A stretch of 64,000 bases of DNA from Dillenia suffruticosa (taxonomy: Eukaryota > Streptophyta > Magnoliopsida > Dilleniales > Dilleniaceae). The notes beneath the pieces were generated by a model, which saw only the letters and a list, made by a program, of their open reading frames with translations, did no database searches and had not been told where the DNA came from. Made by a program: the position numbers and the translations under genes. The DNA lies in assembly GCA_033439265.1 (NCBI GenBank), contig JAVTVX010000026.1, forward strand, positions 9,673,001-9,737,000, in the 5' to 3' direction. Of the stretch, positions 48,078 through 59,960 are shown piece by piece; within the stretch, counting starts at the first letter, position 1, and each line of letters begins with the position of its first letter.

Positions 48078-49154
48078 TTAAGGTAACAAAGGTGCCTCAT
48101 CATGGCTTGAATCAGGCGATGGTGGCGGCTCCTCATGGCTTGGCCCACTAGGTACAAGCCTGTTGATATATGAGCTTGTATCACTTGGGATCAGTCTCTT
48201 GATGCCATTGTCTCCACGGCTTGAATCAGGTGATGGTGGCGACCCCTCATGGCTTGGCCCACTGGGTACAAGCCTGCTGATATCTGAGCTTGAATCACTT
48301 GGGATCAATCTCTTGATGCCATTGTCTCCAATGCTTGAATCAGGTGACGGGGGCGACTCCTCATGGCTTGGCCCACTAGGTACAAGCCTGTTGATATCTG
48401 ATCTTGAGTCGCTTGGGATCAGTCTCTTGATGCCATTGTCTCCACGGCTTGAATCAGGTGATGGTGGCGACTCCTCATGGCTTGGCCCACTGGGTACAAG
48501 CCTGTTGATATCTGAGCTTGAATCACTTGGGATCAATCTCTTGATGCCATTGTCTCCAATGCTTGAATCAGGTGACGGGGGCGACTCCTCATGGCTTGGC
48601 CCACTAGGTACAAGCCTGTTGATATCTGATCTTGAGTCGCTTGGGACCAGTCTCTTGATGCCATTGTCTCCACGGCTTGAATCAGGTGATGGTGGCGACT
48701 CCTCATGGCTTGGCCCACTGGGTACAAGCCCGCTGATATCTGAGCTTGAATCACTTGGGATCAATCTCTTGATACCATTGTCTCCAATGCTTGAATCCGG
48801 TGACGGGGGCGACTCCTCATGGCTTGGCCCACTAGGTACAAGCCTGTTGATATCTGATCTTGAGTCGCTTGCGATCAGTCTCTTGATGCCATTGTCTCCA
48901 CGGCTGGAATCAGGTGATGGTGGCGACTCCTCATGGCTTGGCCCACTGGGTACAAGCCTGTTGATATCTGAGCTTGGACCACTTGGGATCAATCTCTTGA
49001 TTTCATTGTCTCTATGGCTCGGATCAGGTGATGACTCTTCATGGCTTATCCCACTTGGGCTAACCGTCTTGATGCTATAATGATTTGCAGATGCATTATG
49101 AAACAACACAAGAGATGCACCCAAGAAAAAAATTACGGCTTTTGGAAAGTCCAT
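48078..49154 (-). CDS. Secreted tandem-repeat peptide precursor with CLE/PIP-like cores
   Basis: An intact 358-codon single-exon frame. Residues 1-23 (MDFPKAVIFFLGASLVLFHNASA) form a good signal peptide. The rest is eight units of 38 residues (114 bp) plus a degenerate first unit. Each full unit has two related blocks: KRLIPSDSSSDIN (the first copy reads KRLIPSGPSSDIN) and RLVPSGPSHEESPPSPDSS. The RLVPSGP part matches the first half of the CLE dodecapeptide, and SGPS matches the PIP core; the CLE ending (N-P-x-H-N) is absent. I infer a precursor that could release many short peptides outside the cell, but the family is uncertain. Units alternate SSRGDNG and SSIGDNG, so the repeat of highest identity is a 228-bp dimer. 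A longer frame from 49211 adds 19 residues, but a TATA-like box lies only 3-10 bp before that ATG, so 49154 is preferred. Confidence 0.8.
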   Translation of the reverse strand: MDFPKAVIFFLGASLVLFHNASANHYSIKTVSPSGISHEESSPDPSHRDNEIKRLIPSGPSSDINRLVPSGPSHEESPPSPDSSRGDNGIKRLIASDSRSDINRLVPSGPSHEESPPSPDSSIGDNGIKRLIPSDSSSDISGLVPSGPSHEESPPSPDSSRGDNGIKRLVPSDSRSDINRLVPSGPSHEESPPSPDSSIGDNGIKRLIPSDSSSDINRLVPSGPSHEESPPSPDSSRGDNGIKRLIPSDSRSDINRLVPSGPSHEESPPSPDSSIGDNGIKRLIPSDSSSDISRLVPSGPSHEGSPPSPDSSRGDNGIKRLIPSDTSSYINRLVPSGPSHEEPPPSPDSSHDEAPLLP

Positions 49155-49213
49155 CTTTCTCTCCACCCCTCTTTCTTCTCTTCCTAGTAACTCTTTTGTT
49201 TTTCCGTGCATGC

Positions 49214-49221
49214 TTTAAATA
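49214..49221 (-). promoter_or_regulatory. TATA-like box of the peptide-precursor gene
   Basis: TATTTAAA on the minus strand, about 60 bp before the chosen ATG (49154). Transcription would start near 49190, which excludes the upstream ATG at 49211. Confidence 0.55.
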
Positions 49222-49259
49222 GAGGATGTTTGATGATTTTTTTTTTTTCTCTTTTATAA

Positions 49260-49382
49260 GAAAATTTTAAGAATGAGTATATCTTTCTGATGCAACTTTA
49301 TCACAATTTACTTTCTAGATCATCATCGTTATCATTTGATGGGAAATCTACTTTCTTAATTTCTTAATTTTTCTTCAAAAAA

Positions 49383-49418
<36 letters not shown>

Positions 49419-50830
49419 TAATTTGATAAACGGCAGCCGTATCTAATTAATCATGCAATCTCCTACTATTAAATCTAAAAGCTATAAATTATCCTTTAAT
49501 ATCTTTTCTATTTTTACATATCCGCCTGCATCAGCCAGTATATTTCCAATGAGAAAAAATCTAAAATTATTCTGTCAATCTATTAATCCATGAGCTATCT
49601 TCTTTTGCAAGACCTTGGGTGTTCAATTTGGCTCACACCGAGATTGGGATGACAATTATTTCAATACCCTTTCTTTCCACCTTTGCTTAAACTAAGTAAT
49701 TATTACTTTTGCTAGTTTTGATTCAAAAATTATCTTGTAATATATTTCCATTTTTAATGCACGTGCTTGCATCAATAAATACATTTTTAATAACCAAAAA
49801 ATGCAAAATTATTCTTTCAACCTAAACCAATTGTCAAATTAATCCGTGGACTATCTTCTTTTGCAATATCTTCGGTGTTAAACTTGGTTCTTAGCGAAAT
49901 TGGGCCGGATATTATTCCTATACCCTTCTCTCCACCTTTGCTTAAAAGACACTAATTATTACTTTTGTTAGTTTTGCTAAATAAAATTAATTCTCAATTT
50001 TTTAATCCTTTTTCTCTTGTATAGAAAATAATTTTACGATTTTACCAAAAAAAAAAACAGAAAATATTTTACGAATGACTACATCTTGCTATCGCAACTT
50101 TATCATAATTTACTTTGTTTATTATCATCACTATCATTTGTTTAGAAATGTACTTTCTTAATTTCTTAATTTTTTTATTTCGAAAAGAATTTTTTTTTTT
50201 TTTATTTTATAAGCGACAACCGTATCTAATTGATCGCGGAGTCTTCCACTATTTAATTTCAAAATTGATCATAGATTATCTTTTAATGACTTTTTTTTTT
50301 CTTTTTATCAACAAGTACATTTCTAATAAGAAAAAATGTAAAATTTTTCTTTGAACCTAGACCAATTGCCAAATGAATTCGTGAACTATCTTCCTTTGCA
50401 ATACTTTCGGGTGTCTAACTTAATTCTTTGCGAAATTAGACCGACTAATCAACGGATAATTGATTTAGTGGGATATGGTGTTATATTTCTTAATCAAGTT
50501 TTCGAATTCGATTCACGGTTTGGATATGAAAAAAATTACGTTGGGAGACTAGCCTCCTTAAATGAGCCACTGTAAATTCTGAATCGGAATAGTCGGAGTA
50601 TGATTTCACATACCGATTGATGTAATACAAAAAAAAAAAATTGGCCGACTATTATTCCAATACCATTCTCTCCATTTTGGTTTAAAAGATAGTAACTATT
50701 ACTTTTGTTAGTTTTGTTAAATAAAATTAATTTTTAGTTGTGTCGAATCTTTTTTCTCTTTTGTAGTAAATTTTTTAAAAATTGAAAATACCTTTGTGAT
50801 GCAACTTTATCATAATTTACCCTTGTGACA
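49260..50830. repeat. Segmental tandem duplication upstream of the peptide gene
   Basis: A block recurs at about 49280, 50080 and 50785 (GCAACTTTATCAYAATTTAC), followed in the first two copies by CATCATCGTTATCATTTG-like text and TTCTTAATTTCTTAATTTTT. A second block, CTCTCCACCTTTGCTTAAA-like, recurs near 49670, 49925 and 50665. Copies are diverged. The first also has an (ATT)n microsatellite at 49384-49419. No coding sequence. Confidence 0.7.
50433..50651 (+). mobile_element. SINE, same family as the one in CCZ1
   Basis: Body about 50448-50637 with box A-like GATTTAGTGGGA, box B-like CGAATTCGATTCACG, CTTAAATGAGCCACTG, CTGAATCGGAATAGTC, and a 12-A tail. An imperfect target duplication flanks it: AAATTAGACCGACTA and AAATTGGCCGACTA. 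Confidence 0.8.
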
Positions 50831-50869
50831 AATTGAGCAGGGAAGACTAACTTCTAAAAAAGTTATACC

Positions 50870-53198
50870 TGTAACACTGAAAAAAAAAAAAAATAAAGAA
50901 GTCAAAATTAGGGCTTAAAGCCCTAATTCTCCTTACTTTTCTCTCTCTCTCTTTCTCTCTTTCTCTTCTCCTCCGCCACTGCTCTCCTCCTCCGCCGCCC
51001 ACCGCCTCGCCTTCCTCCCGCGATCTCCGCCGTTGCAGCGCCTCCCGTGAGCAGCCTTTCTCCTCCATGCAGCGTGATCTCCTACGAGCTGCGCTAGCCC
51101 AGCCGTGCGCGCGACTGTCCGAGCGCCTACTCGGGAGCTCACTTGCGCACCCTGCTCTAGTGCTTCACCCTCTCCACAGCGCGCATTCGCGCGATCTCCC
51201 GCGAACGCTGTCGCCTCGAGCCATCGCGAGCCTTGCGCGCGATCTCCCGCGAGCCAGCATGCAAGCCAGCGCGCGACCCAGCACGAGCCAACGTGCGACC
51301 CAGCTCGCGACCCAGCGCGAGCCCTAGCCCGTGAGCAGGCCAGCCCACCAGCGGCCCAAGGCCCAGTCCAGCCGCGGCCCACTGTAACCCGCGAAGCCTA
51401 CTGCAGCCAGCAAGCCGGGCTGAGAGCCCACGAGCCACCAGCGGGCCAGCCCGCTAGCAGCCAGTCCACTGGCCCGTGAGCCCATGACGGCCCACGAGCC
51501 CGCGACCGGCTTTCCCTTTCGAGAGCTCACCTGCATCTTCTGTACTACAGGTAACGACTATATTTGGTTGAAATTCTAGGGTTTGGTGTTAGAAATTTAG
51601 TTGTTTCTAATATAATTGAAATTTGAAAATATTACAAGTTTTAGACCAAACCGACGGGCGAACGACAGTTAGGTTTGAAACTCGAGAAACTCTAGGTGAG
51701 AGAAACACACTCACTTCACAGTGTGAATAAATTTTCCCTTATTAGGGTTTTAATTGATATAAAATTTGATAATTTAATTAGGTTTGTCTTTTGGAGAGTC
51801 ATTGAAAAGTAGGGAGTGACCACCCTCCCTAAATAAGTGAGTGGGACTCTAATCTCTTGCATAAAATAGTAAAACGTATTTTCTGCCGTATTTTCGATAA
51901 AACATGCTTATGATATGTATTGATCTGACGCATGATATTGAATTTCAAAACCGTTTTGTGATTATTGGAGTGTCTTGAAATATGCTTACGATGACTATAC
52001 ATCAATGGTTTGAAATGAAAACAAAACTTGTGCCATTACTTGATAATTAATAAATTTCCTTTTCTATCGTTGCATTAATATGCTGTTTTGAAATGATTTG
52101 ATGAAACGTATTGGCACGCAGACTTGAAATGTTTTGATAAACTATGTGGGTCGGATGCCCACTAGTTATGCGACGATATGACTTTACTTGTGGGATATTG
52201 TGCCCTGGGACGTTGTGCCCTTGTGATATATGGGACGTTGTGCCCTTATGATACTATGATGATTCTGTAGCTACGAAGAACGTTTGTAGAGGCACGGGTT
52301 GCCCGGATACGCTTCTGCAGGAGGTATCCGCAAACGACATTTATTCTAAAGGCTATAGGCACGGCCGGTTGAACCCACGTAGGGGGAGGACGTGTGTGAC
52401 GCCACCGTCTAGCACCGGGCGAGATCCTATACACGTTGATAAGTTGGCCCCAGTGAACTCATGGCCAACGTCGGGATAGAGAGCGTTTTAAAGTTTATAC
52501 ATAATAAAACCCCCGATGCGCCTGTTCTTGGTCTCGGTTGACCTTTGCCAGGATCATTTTTGGCTCGCTCTGATATTACTTAATTTTAAATGGATGCATA
52601 CATGCTTGCTATCGTGTGATTGATTTAAATGATTTTATATTGCTAAACATATCATATTTTGCCGCGAAATGTAAATTTTTATTTCGAATGATATTATTTG
52701 ACACTCCAATTGTTCACCCATACTATTTATTCTTGATATTATCCCCCTCACTCACTGAGTATCTGTTTATGATACTCACCCCTCTCTTTTCCCTCCTCAG
52801 ACAGGTTTATTGTGATAGAGCGACGTTACAGGCTCTAGAGCGGATTTGGTGTTCCTGACGGTGAGATTTACTTTAAATAGAAATATGAACTCTTAATTTA
52901 GTTCGAGCCTGCGAGATCTTGACATTAAGGTCTGTAGTTGGCCGTGTACTTATTTTGGGATGACTGTATAATTTAATTCTCATATTTCCTTTGCATTGAG
53001 TCGATTGTACATATTTAAATTTTATTTGGGAAAATTATTGTATATAAGATAAAAGTTAGATCCGCTCATTGTGGCGGCTGTTCATGCTCTAGTTGGGTAT
53101 GACAGTAGAGGTCTGTGGCTAGAACTGCTAGAAACTTGTAACCTTGCGTTGTTCTGGATGCTGGCGGTGGTGTTTGTTGATTTTGGAGAGGTCGGGAT
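50870..53198 (+). repeat. LTR A1, Tekay-like family A, truncated by insertion
   Basis: Starts TGTAACAC, then A13, the hairpin AATTAGGGCTT/AAGCCCTAATT (50906-50928), a CT run and a CpG-rich leader (about 50980-51530). It holds an intron-like block at 51551-51638 and a structured domain at 52266-52550. Its last 190 bp or so are missing because the element at 53199 inserted here, after GGTCGGGAT. It is more diverged from A2 and A3 than they are from each other. No internal region is visible on either side, so it is a solo LTR or the left LTR of an older element. Confidence 0.8.
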
Positions 53199-53207
53199 TG
53201 TAACACC

Positions 53208-53238
<31 letters not shown>

Positions 53239-55843
53239 AAAATTAAAATTTCGGGATTGGGGCTAAAAAGCCCCAATCTCTCTTTTCCCTCTCTCGCAAT
53301 TTCTCTTCTCTCTCTCTCCCTCTCTCTCTCTCTCTCCCTCCCTCTTTCCCCCTTCTCTCTTTTTCTTCTCCGCCGCGGCCGCTACTATCCTCCTCCGCCG
53401 CCCACCGCCTCGCCTTCCTTCCGCGATCGCCGCCGCTGCAGCGCCTCCCGTGAGCAGCCTCTCTCCTCCGTGCAGCGCGATCTCCTACGAGCTGCGCTAG
53501 CCCAGCCGAGTGCGCGATTGTCCGAGCGCTCCACAGCGCGAGCCCGTGCCTGCTCGGGAGCTCACTTGCGCACCCCGCTCCAGCGCTTCACCCTTTGCAC
53601 AGCACGCATTCGAGCGATCTCCCGCGATCAGCACGCGACCCAGCGCGGGCCAGCGTGCTACCCCTGCTCGAGCCAACGCGATCTCCCACGAGCCAGCCCG
53701 TGCCAGCTCGCGAGCCAACCCGTGCCAGCGCGCGACCCAGCTCGCGGCCCAGCCCGTGCCAGCGCGCGACCCAGCTCGCGGCCCAGCGCGTGCCACCGCG
53801 CGACCCAGCTCGCGACCTAACGCGAGCCCTAGCCCGTGAGCGGGCCAGCCCACCAGCAGCCCAAGGCCCAGTCCAGCTGCTGCCCACTGCAACCCACGAA
53901 GCCCGCTGCGGCCAGCAAGCCGGGCTGAGAGCCCACGAGCCACCAGCGGGCCAGCCCACTAGCCGCCAGCCCACCGGCCCGCGAGCCGTGACGGCCCGCG
54001 AGCCCGCGAGCCCGCGAGCCGGCGACCGGCTTTCCCCTTTGAGAGCTCACCTGCATCTTCTGTACTGCAGTTAACGACTGTATTGATTGAAGTTCTATGG
54101 TTTGCTGTTAGAAATTTAGTGGTTTCTAATACATCTGAAGTTTGGGAAATATTACAGGTTTTAAATCAACCCGACGGGCGAACGACAACTAGGTCTGAAA
54201 CCCGAGGAACCCTAGGTGAGAGATGAATAAATTTTATTGATAGAATCCCTTATTAGGATTTTAATCGCTATAAATTTGACGATTTGATTAGGTTTGTCTT
54301 TTGGAGAGTCGTTGAAAAATAGGGAGTGACCACCCTCCCTAAATAGGTGAGTGGGACTCTAATCTCTTGCATAAAATAGTAAAATGTATTTTCTGTCGCA
54401 TTTTCGATGAAATATGCTTTGATATGCATTCGTTGACGTGTGATATTAAATTTAGAAATCTGTTTTGTGATTTTTGGAGTGTCTTGAATTATATTTACAA
54501 TCACTATGCATCCATGGTTTGAAATGAAACAATAATTGTGCCATTACTTGAAAATGTATAAATTTCATTTTATACCGTTGCATTGATATGCTGTTTTGAA
54601 ATGAATTGAAGAGACGTATTGGCACGCAAATTTAAAATGTTTTTGATGAACTACGTGGGTTGGATGCCCACTAGTTATGTGATGATGTGATGATACTTGT
54701 GGGACGTTATGCCCTGGGACGTTGTGCCCTTGTGATACTATGGGACGTTGTGCCCTTGTGATATTATGATGTTTCCGTAGCTACGAAGGGCGTTTGTAGA
54801 GGCACGGGTTGCCCGGATACGCTTTTGCAGGAGGTATCCGCAAACGTCATTTATTCTAAAGGCTATAGGCGCGGCCGGTTGAACCCACGTAGGGGGAGGA
54901 CGTGTGTGACGCCACTGTCTAGCACCGGGCGGGGTCCTATACACGTTGATGAGTTAGCCCCAGCGAGCTCATGGCCAACGTCGGGGTAGAGAGCGTTTTA
55001 AAGTCTATGCATAATAAAAACCCCCGACGCGCCTGTCCTTGGTCACGGTTGACCTTTGCCGGGACTATTTTTGGCTCGCTCTGACATTACTTGATTTTAA
55101 ATGGATGCATATATGCTTGTTATCGTGTGATTGGTTAAATGATTTCAAATTGTTAAACATATCATGTTTTGTCGCGAAATGTAAATTTTTGTTTCAAATG
55201 ATGTTATTTGACACTCCAATTGTTCACCTATACTATTTATGCTGGATATTATCCCCCTCACTCACTGAGTATCTTCCCATGATACTCACCCCTCTATTTT
55301 CTCTCCTCAGACAGGTTTATTGTGATAGAGCGACGTTACAGGCTCTAGAGCGGAGTTGGTATTTCCGACGGTAAGATTTACTTTTAATTTAGTTTCAACC
55401 TTGCGAGATCTTGACATAGAGGTCCGTAGTTGGCCATGTACTTATTTTGGGATGACTGTATAGTTTAACTCTCATATTTCATTTGCATTGAGGTGATTGT
55501 ACGTACTTGAATGTTACTTGGGAAATGTGATATATATCGTATAAACGTAGGTCCGCTCGGTATAGCGGCTGCTCATGCTCTAGTTGGGCATGATAGTAGA
55601 GGTCTGTGGCTAGGTTTGTTTATAGCCTTGCGTTGTTCTGAATGTTGGCTGTGGTGTTTGTTGATTTTGGAGAGGTCAGGATGGCCATTTGTGTATTGTA
55701 CAGGATGATTTGGATTATACAGGTATAATTGTACATGGGAAACCTCCGATTTATGGGGAGGTTCTGCCCAATTTTCTATAAAAATACAGTCGGCATTCAG
55801 GGGCAACGGGCGGCTGTTCACGATCCCGGTTTGGGGCGTGACA
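53199..55843 (+). repeat. 5' LTR (A2) of the Tekay-like element
   Basis: 2645 bp, TGTAACACC to GGGGCGTGACA. Contents in order: about 29 A, the hairpin GATTGGGGCT/AGCCCCAATC (53255-53278), CT run, CpG-rich leader with degenerate GCGACCCAGCTC repeats (to about 54040), an intron-like block 54071-54157 whose donor reads TTAACG instead of GTAACG, a structured domain at 54776-55055, and an acceptor-like CTCTCCTCAG at about 55310. Confidence 0.9.
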
Positions 55844-55850
55844 GTTCTAT

Positions 55851-55863
55851 TGGTATCAGAGCC
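55851..55863 (+). other. Primer binding site of the Tekay-like element
   Basis: TGGTATCAGAGCC, a perfect complement of the initiator tRNA-Met 3' end, 7 nt after the LTR. Confidence 0.9.
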
Positions 55864-58800
55864 TCTAGGTTGAGCTCTATATAGGAAGAAAATCTAAAAA
55901 ATATTCCCGAGTGTGTTTGTGTTTAAAGTCCTCAATGCATGAGAGTTTCATACAGTCATTTATATCCCTGCATATGGTCTTAGGAATTGAGTTTATCTAT
56001 TTTAGGGGGTTAGATACTAATTCTTATCTAACCTAGCATTTCTTCATTTTCAAAGAAGGAACCAATGGAGATGGTTCTTAAATTGATGATTTCATTCATT
56101 TTAGGGGGTTAGTTGTACTAACCATAATCCTTGAACAATGCCTAATGAGAATTCTTATATTGCGGAACTATGACGATTACATGGAGCGCTAGATATGTAC
56201 TCCCTGATTCACTTAAAGAGAGCGAGGATACTTCCTCATTTCTGGCGCCCCTTTCGGTGCCGAAGAATACATCCTCAAGGTGTGTTTTCTCCAGCACCTT
56301 CTCAGCCGGCTATTTTACCAACGTCTCCACCATTTACTCTTGATATTTTCGGGCAAGTGTACGAGTGGTACACGGCACATGGGGTCCAGATGTCACCCCA
56401 TCACCTTTGATGGCAATGCCGATTTCTACGGCTGCGCTTATTTCTCCTACAGTAGTTCTTATTCAAGTGGCACCAAATCGTCCATCGGTGGCCGTTCTTC
56501 TTACAGTTTCGAATCTGAGTTATAATAATTGCGCCATACTTAGGTGCATCACCGAGTTGACCCAGCTAGTCACGGTAGCTCGACAGATGGGATACACAGA
56601 TTTTTGGACTTGGTGATGCTACGGTAGCAAAACACTGAGTCAACTGAATCCGACGGATCTTGATAGATCTAGGCTTGCGCGAGGAGTATAGTCTACGAGT
56701 AACTGAGAGACTATTCGATAGGGAAGCCCTCACTTGATGGGAGGCTATTTACGATGAGGCTATAAGCCATTACCGCAAAGCGATTTCCTAATGGAATTCG
56801 ACCGCAAATATTTCACGGAGTTTTAGCGTGACCATATCCCCGGTGGTTATATCACCAGTCCTAGTGCCATGAGCTAGGCTACTGCTCAGTGACCTTTTCT
56901 TTGCCGCATATGTGGCAAGCACCACGCTCGAATAAAAATGTAGAGCACTTATTACATGCTTCCACTATGAGAAGCCGGGACATATCAGGACTTTATACCC
57001 TGATTTGTGACTTGGAGGTTAGTTGGCTTCGAGTCATCGGAATACACCACGCGTAGAATAGCAGGGAACACCTGCGCATTCTAGTAACACTGCTCCACGG
57101 ACTGCAGCCAGGAGCAATATAGTATTAGGTTTTCACGAGATTAGTTGAGGGTGCACGCCCTTGTGTATGCGGTGACTCAGGAGAACGCTCTGGCGAACCC
57201 AGATATGATCATGGGTAATCCTCCTGCGGATCCTTCCGTTTAGAGGTCCTTATGCACTGTTTCCTTTGAAATCGTGTATTTTGTGATGATATGTACAGAC
57301 ATGATTGTTATAGTACTAGAGCTTTAACTATTTTGATATACAGGTGTATATCCCTATTCTTTCCGTACTCTTAGTAAATTCTTTTTATTTTTATTTATTT
57401 TATTTATTTATATATATATATTTTTTTGAATCTTGGTGCTATGGAAATACATGGAGTCGACGTTTGTGTTCTTATTGGCACAAGGTCGAACTAATTCTAT
57501 GTGAGAGTTTCTTTCGCTCAACAGTCGGTTGGGCTGTTATCGTTACTTGATGAGGAGCTATTAGTTGTCGCTCCTCTTGGTGAGTAGTTGGTTAGAGATT
57601 CGTATATAGAGAGTATGATGTCATGGCAGGTGGGACAGTGCTGAGAGCAAATCTGATCCCACCGGATATGACAGATTTCGATGCTATCTTAGAGATAGAT
57701 TAATTGTATACTTATAGGGTTTCCTTAGACTGTTTTATCAAGAAAGACGATTTTTGGAGGCCTGAAGGGCCACCACTGACGTTTGCGAGTGAGAGACGGG
57801 TGTTACCTCGTGGTATTGTATTAGTGAGGAAAGCCAGACGTATAATACGTCGGGGATGTATGACAGACCTGACACATATGATCGATACCACCATACAGAA
57901 TCCGAGACTTGATGAGATTCTGGTGGTACAGAAGTTTTCGGAAGTATTTCATGAGGAGCCACCCTAATTATCATTGATTCGGAAGTTCAATTTTGAGATT
58001 GATCTGGCTCTAAGGATTACTCTTATTTCTATTCCGCTATATAGAATGGTACCATTTGAGCTGAGAGAGCTCAAGATTTAACTACAGAAATTGTTTGATA
58101 AATAATTCATCCAAGCACCACACCTTAGGGTGCTTCGGTATAATTTGTAAAGAAGAAATATAGAATACTTAAACTTGTTATGGATTATTGACAGTTGACT
58201 AAGGTCACTACCAAGGATTGATATTCATTTTCCCACATCGATGATTTGCTTGATCAGCTTCTCGGTGATAAGGTCTTTTCGAAGATAAATCTTCGATCAC
58301 GTTATACTCGGTTACGAGTTAGAATTGAGGATCTGTCCAAAAATCGCATTCCGTATCAGCATGGACACTTTGAGTCCTTGGTCATGCCATTTGAGCTGAC
58401 CAATGTCCTAGCTGCATTTATGGACTGAATAGATCGGGTCTTTTATGGATTTTCTAGATCGATTTGTTATCGTTTCCACTGATGACATCTTAATCAGCTT
58501 GCAGAGTGTTGAGGAGCATGCTAAGTATCTTACTCTCAGACGGCAGAGAGAGTGCTTACCCCTCTTTATTGGTGGGACTCCGTACATTAGGAGTCAGTGT
58601 GGTTAATGATGTGTGAGAAGCATCATTACCCAGACATGAGGACAGACAGACCTTGTTCAACCATGTCAGAGACTTCGGATTCCGAGAGAACGGATAGATA
58701 GTGTTTGGAGAACAGATTTGCATTTCAGTTGACGTTGATTTCCGCAAGGCCATACTTAAGGAGGCACACTCCTCAACTTAAGCATTCATCGAGGTAGTAC

Positions 58801-59171
58801 CAAGATGTATTGGGCTATTCGGGATAGTTATTGGTGGCCTAACATGAAACGAGAGATTGAGGATTTTGTGGCAAGATGTTTAGCTCGCCAATAGGTAATA
58901 GGCCGAGCACCAGCGTTTAGCTGGTACTTCACAGTCTTTTTTTTTGTTTTGTTTTCCCATTCTTGAGTGGGAGTGGGAGTATGTCACGATAGACTTCGTA
59001 GTAGAGTTGAATCAGACTTTGGCACAGTATGATGCCATTTGGGTGATAGCTAATAAATTTACTCAGTCCGTACATTTTCTCCTTAATCACAGCAGAAGCG
59101 TGATGAGCCCAGAATGCAAGAGGCTTTGGGCACGCGGCCTAGTTTTAGTATAACATATCACCCACAGATAG
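55864..59171 (+). pseudogene. Defective gag-protease-RT-integrase region
   Basis: A zinc-knuckle remnant at about 56890-57000 (CRICGKHH; CFHYEKPGHI). Protease-like HGVDVCVLIGT at about 57453 has G where active enzymes have D in D-T/S-G. Reverse transcriptase pieces at about 57960-58550: RMVPFELRELK, LDQLLGDKVFSKI, and FLDRFVIVSTDDIL with STDD where FIDD is usual. RNase H is not recognisable. Integrase pieces follow at about 58770-59100: RGSTKMYWAIRDSYWWPNMK, FVARCLARQ, EWEWEYVTIDFVVEL. Stops, frameshifts and deletions throughout, including part of the integrase catalytic core. Confidence 0.8.
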
Positions 59172-59940
59172 ATGGTCACGGAGAGGACCATTCAGACGCT
59201 CGAGGATTTACTTCAGGTTTGTGTTATGGATTTTCGGGGTAGTTGGTACAGGCATTTACCGCTGATGGAGTTTGTGTATAATAATAGTTATCAGGCTAGC
59301 ATCGGCATGCCACCCTATGAGGCACTCTACGGTAGGAAGTGTCGTACCCCGTTGTGCTGGGATGAGGTAGGCGAGAGACGCCTTACCACTGTTGAGCTAG
59401 TCGAGGAGACTAAAGAAAAGGTCAGAGTGATCCGCGAGCGGATGAAAGCCGCCCAAGACAGATAGAGGGCATATGCGGATCAAAGACGCCGACCTTTAGA
59501 GTTTGAGGTGGGCGATATGGTGTTCTTGAGAATTTCTCCCTTGAGGGGACTAGTACGACATCGGCAGCGGGACAAGTTGAGCCCCAGGTACATTGGCCCG
59601 TTCCGTATCCTCAATAGGGTTGGGAGCGTGGCATACATGCTAGAGCTGCCAGATGAACTATTTCGGATCCATGATGCCTTCCATGTATCCGTGTTGAGGA
59701 AGTACCTCTCAGGTCCTTCACACATTTTGGAGCCTCCGCCGATAGAAATGCGAGAGGACGTGAGCTTACCTGTTTAGCCTATGGCCATACTTAACCAGCA
59801 GACCCGGTAGCTACGGAGCAGGGAGGTATCTCTTGTCTGAGTGCAATGGCGCAACGATCAGGTCGAAAAAGAAACTTGGGAATCCGAGGAGGCCATGAGA
59901 AGACAATACCCCATTCATTTTCTGCATAGATTTCTTTTAG
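59172..59940 (+). pseudogene. Integrase C terminus and chromodomain-like tail
   Basis: The best-kept coding part. 59172-59465: ERTIQTLEDLLQVCVMDF, WYRHLPLMEFVYNNSYQASI, PPYEALYGRKCRTPL. 59508-59777: the GPY/F-like domain VGDMVFLRISPLRG, LSPRYIGPFRIL, FHVSVLRKYL. 59840-59935: VQWRNDQVEKETWESEEAMR, a group II chromodomain tail as in Tekay/Del. Three stops separate these blocks. Chromodomain tails are thought to steer insertion to heterochromatin. Confidence 0.85.
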
Positions 59941-59960
59941 TTTCGAGGACAAAACTTGTT

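Noticed and set aside
48163-49080. 305-codon open frame on the plus strand opposite the peptide gene
   Set aside because: It is a by-product of the 114-bp repeat, which lacks stops in both senses. The minus strand has the signal peptide, TATA-like box and peptide cores.
51067-54074. Many overlapping frames rich in Arg, Ala, Pro and Ser in LTRs A1 and A2
   Set aside because: Several frames are open on both strands at once, which is a composition effect of GC-rich sequence. No domain is visible.
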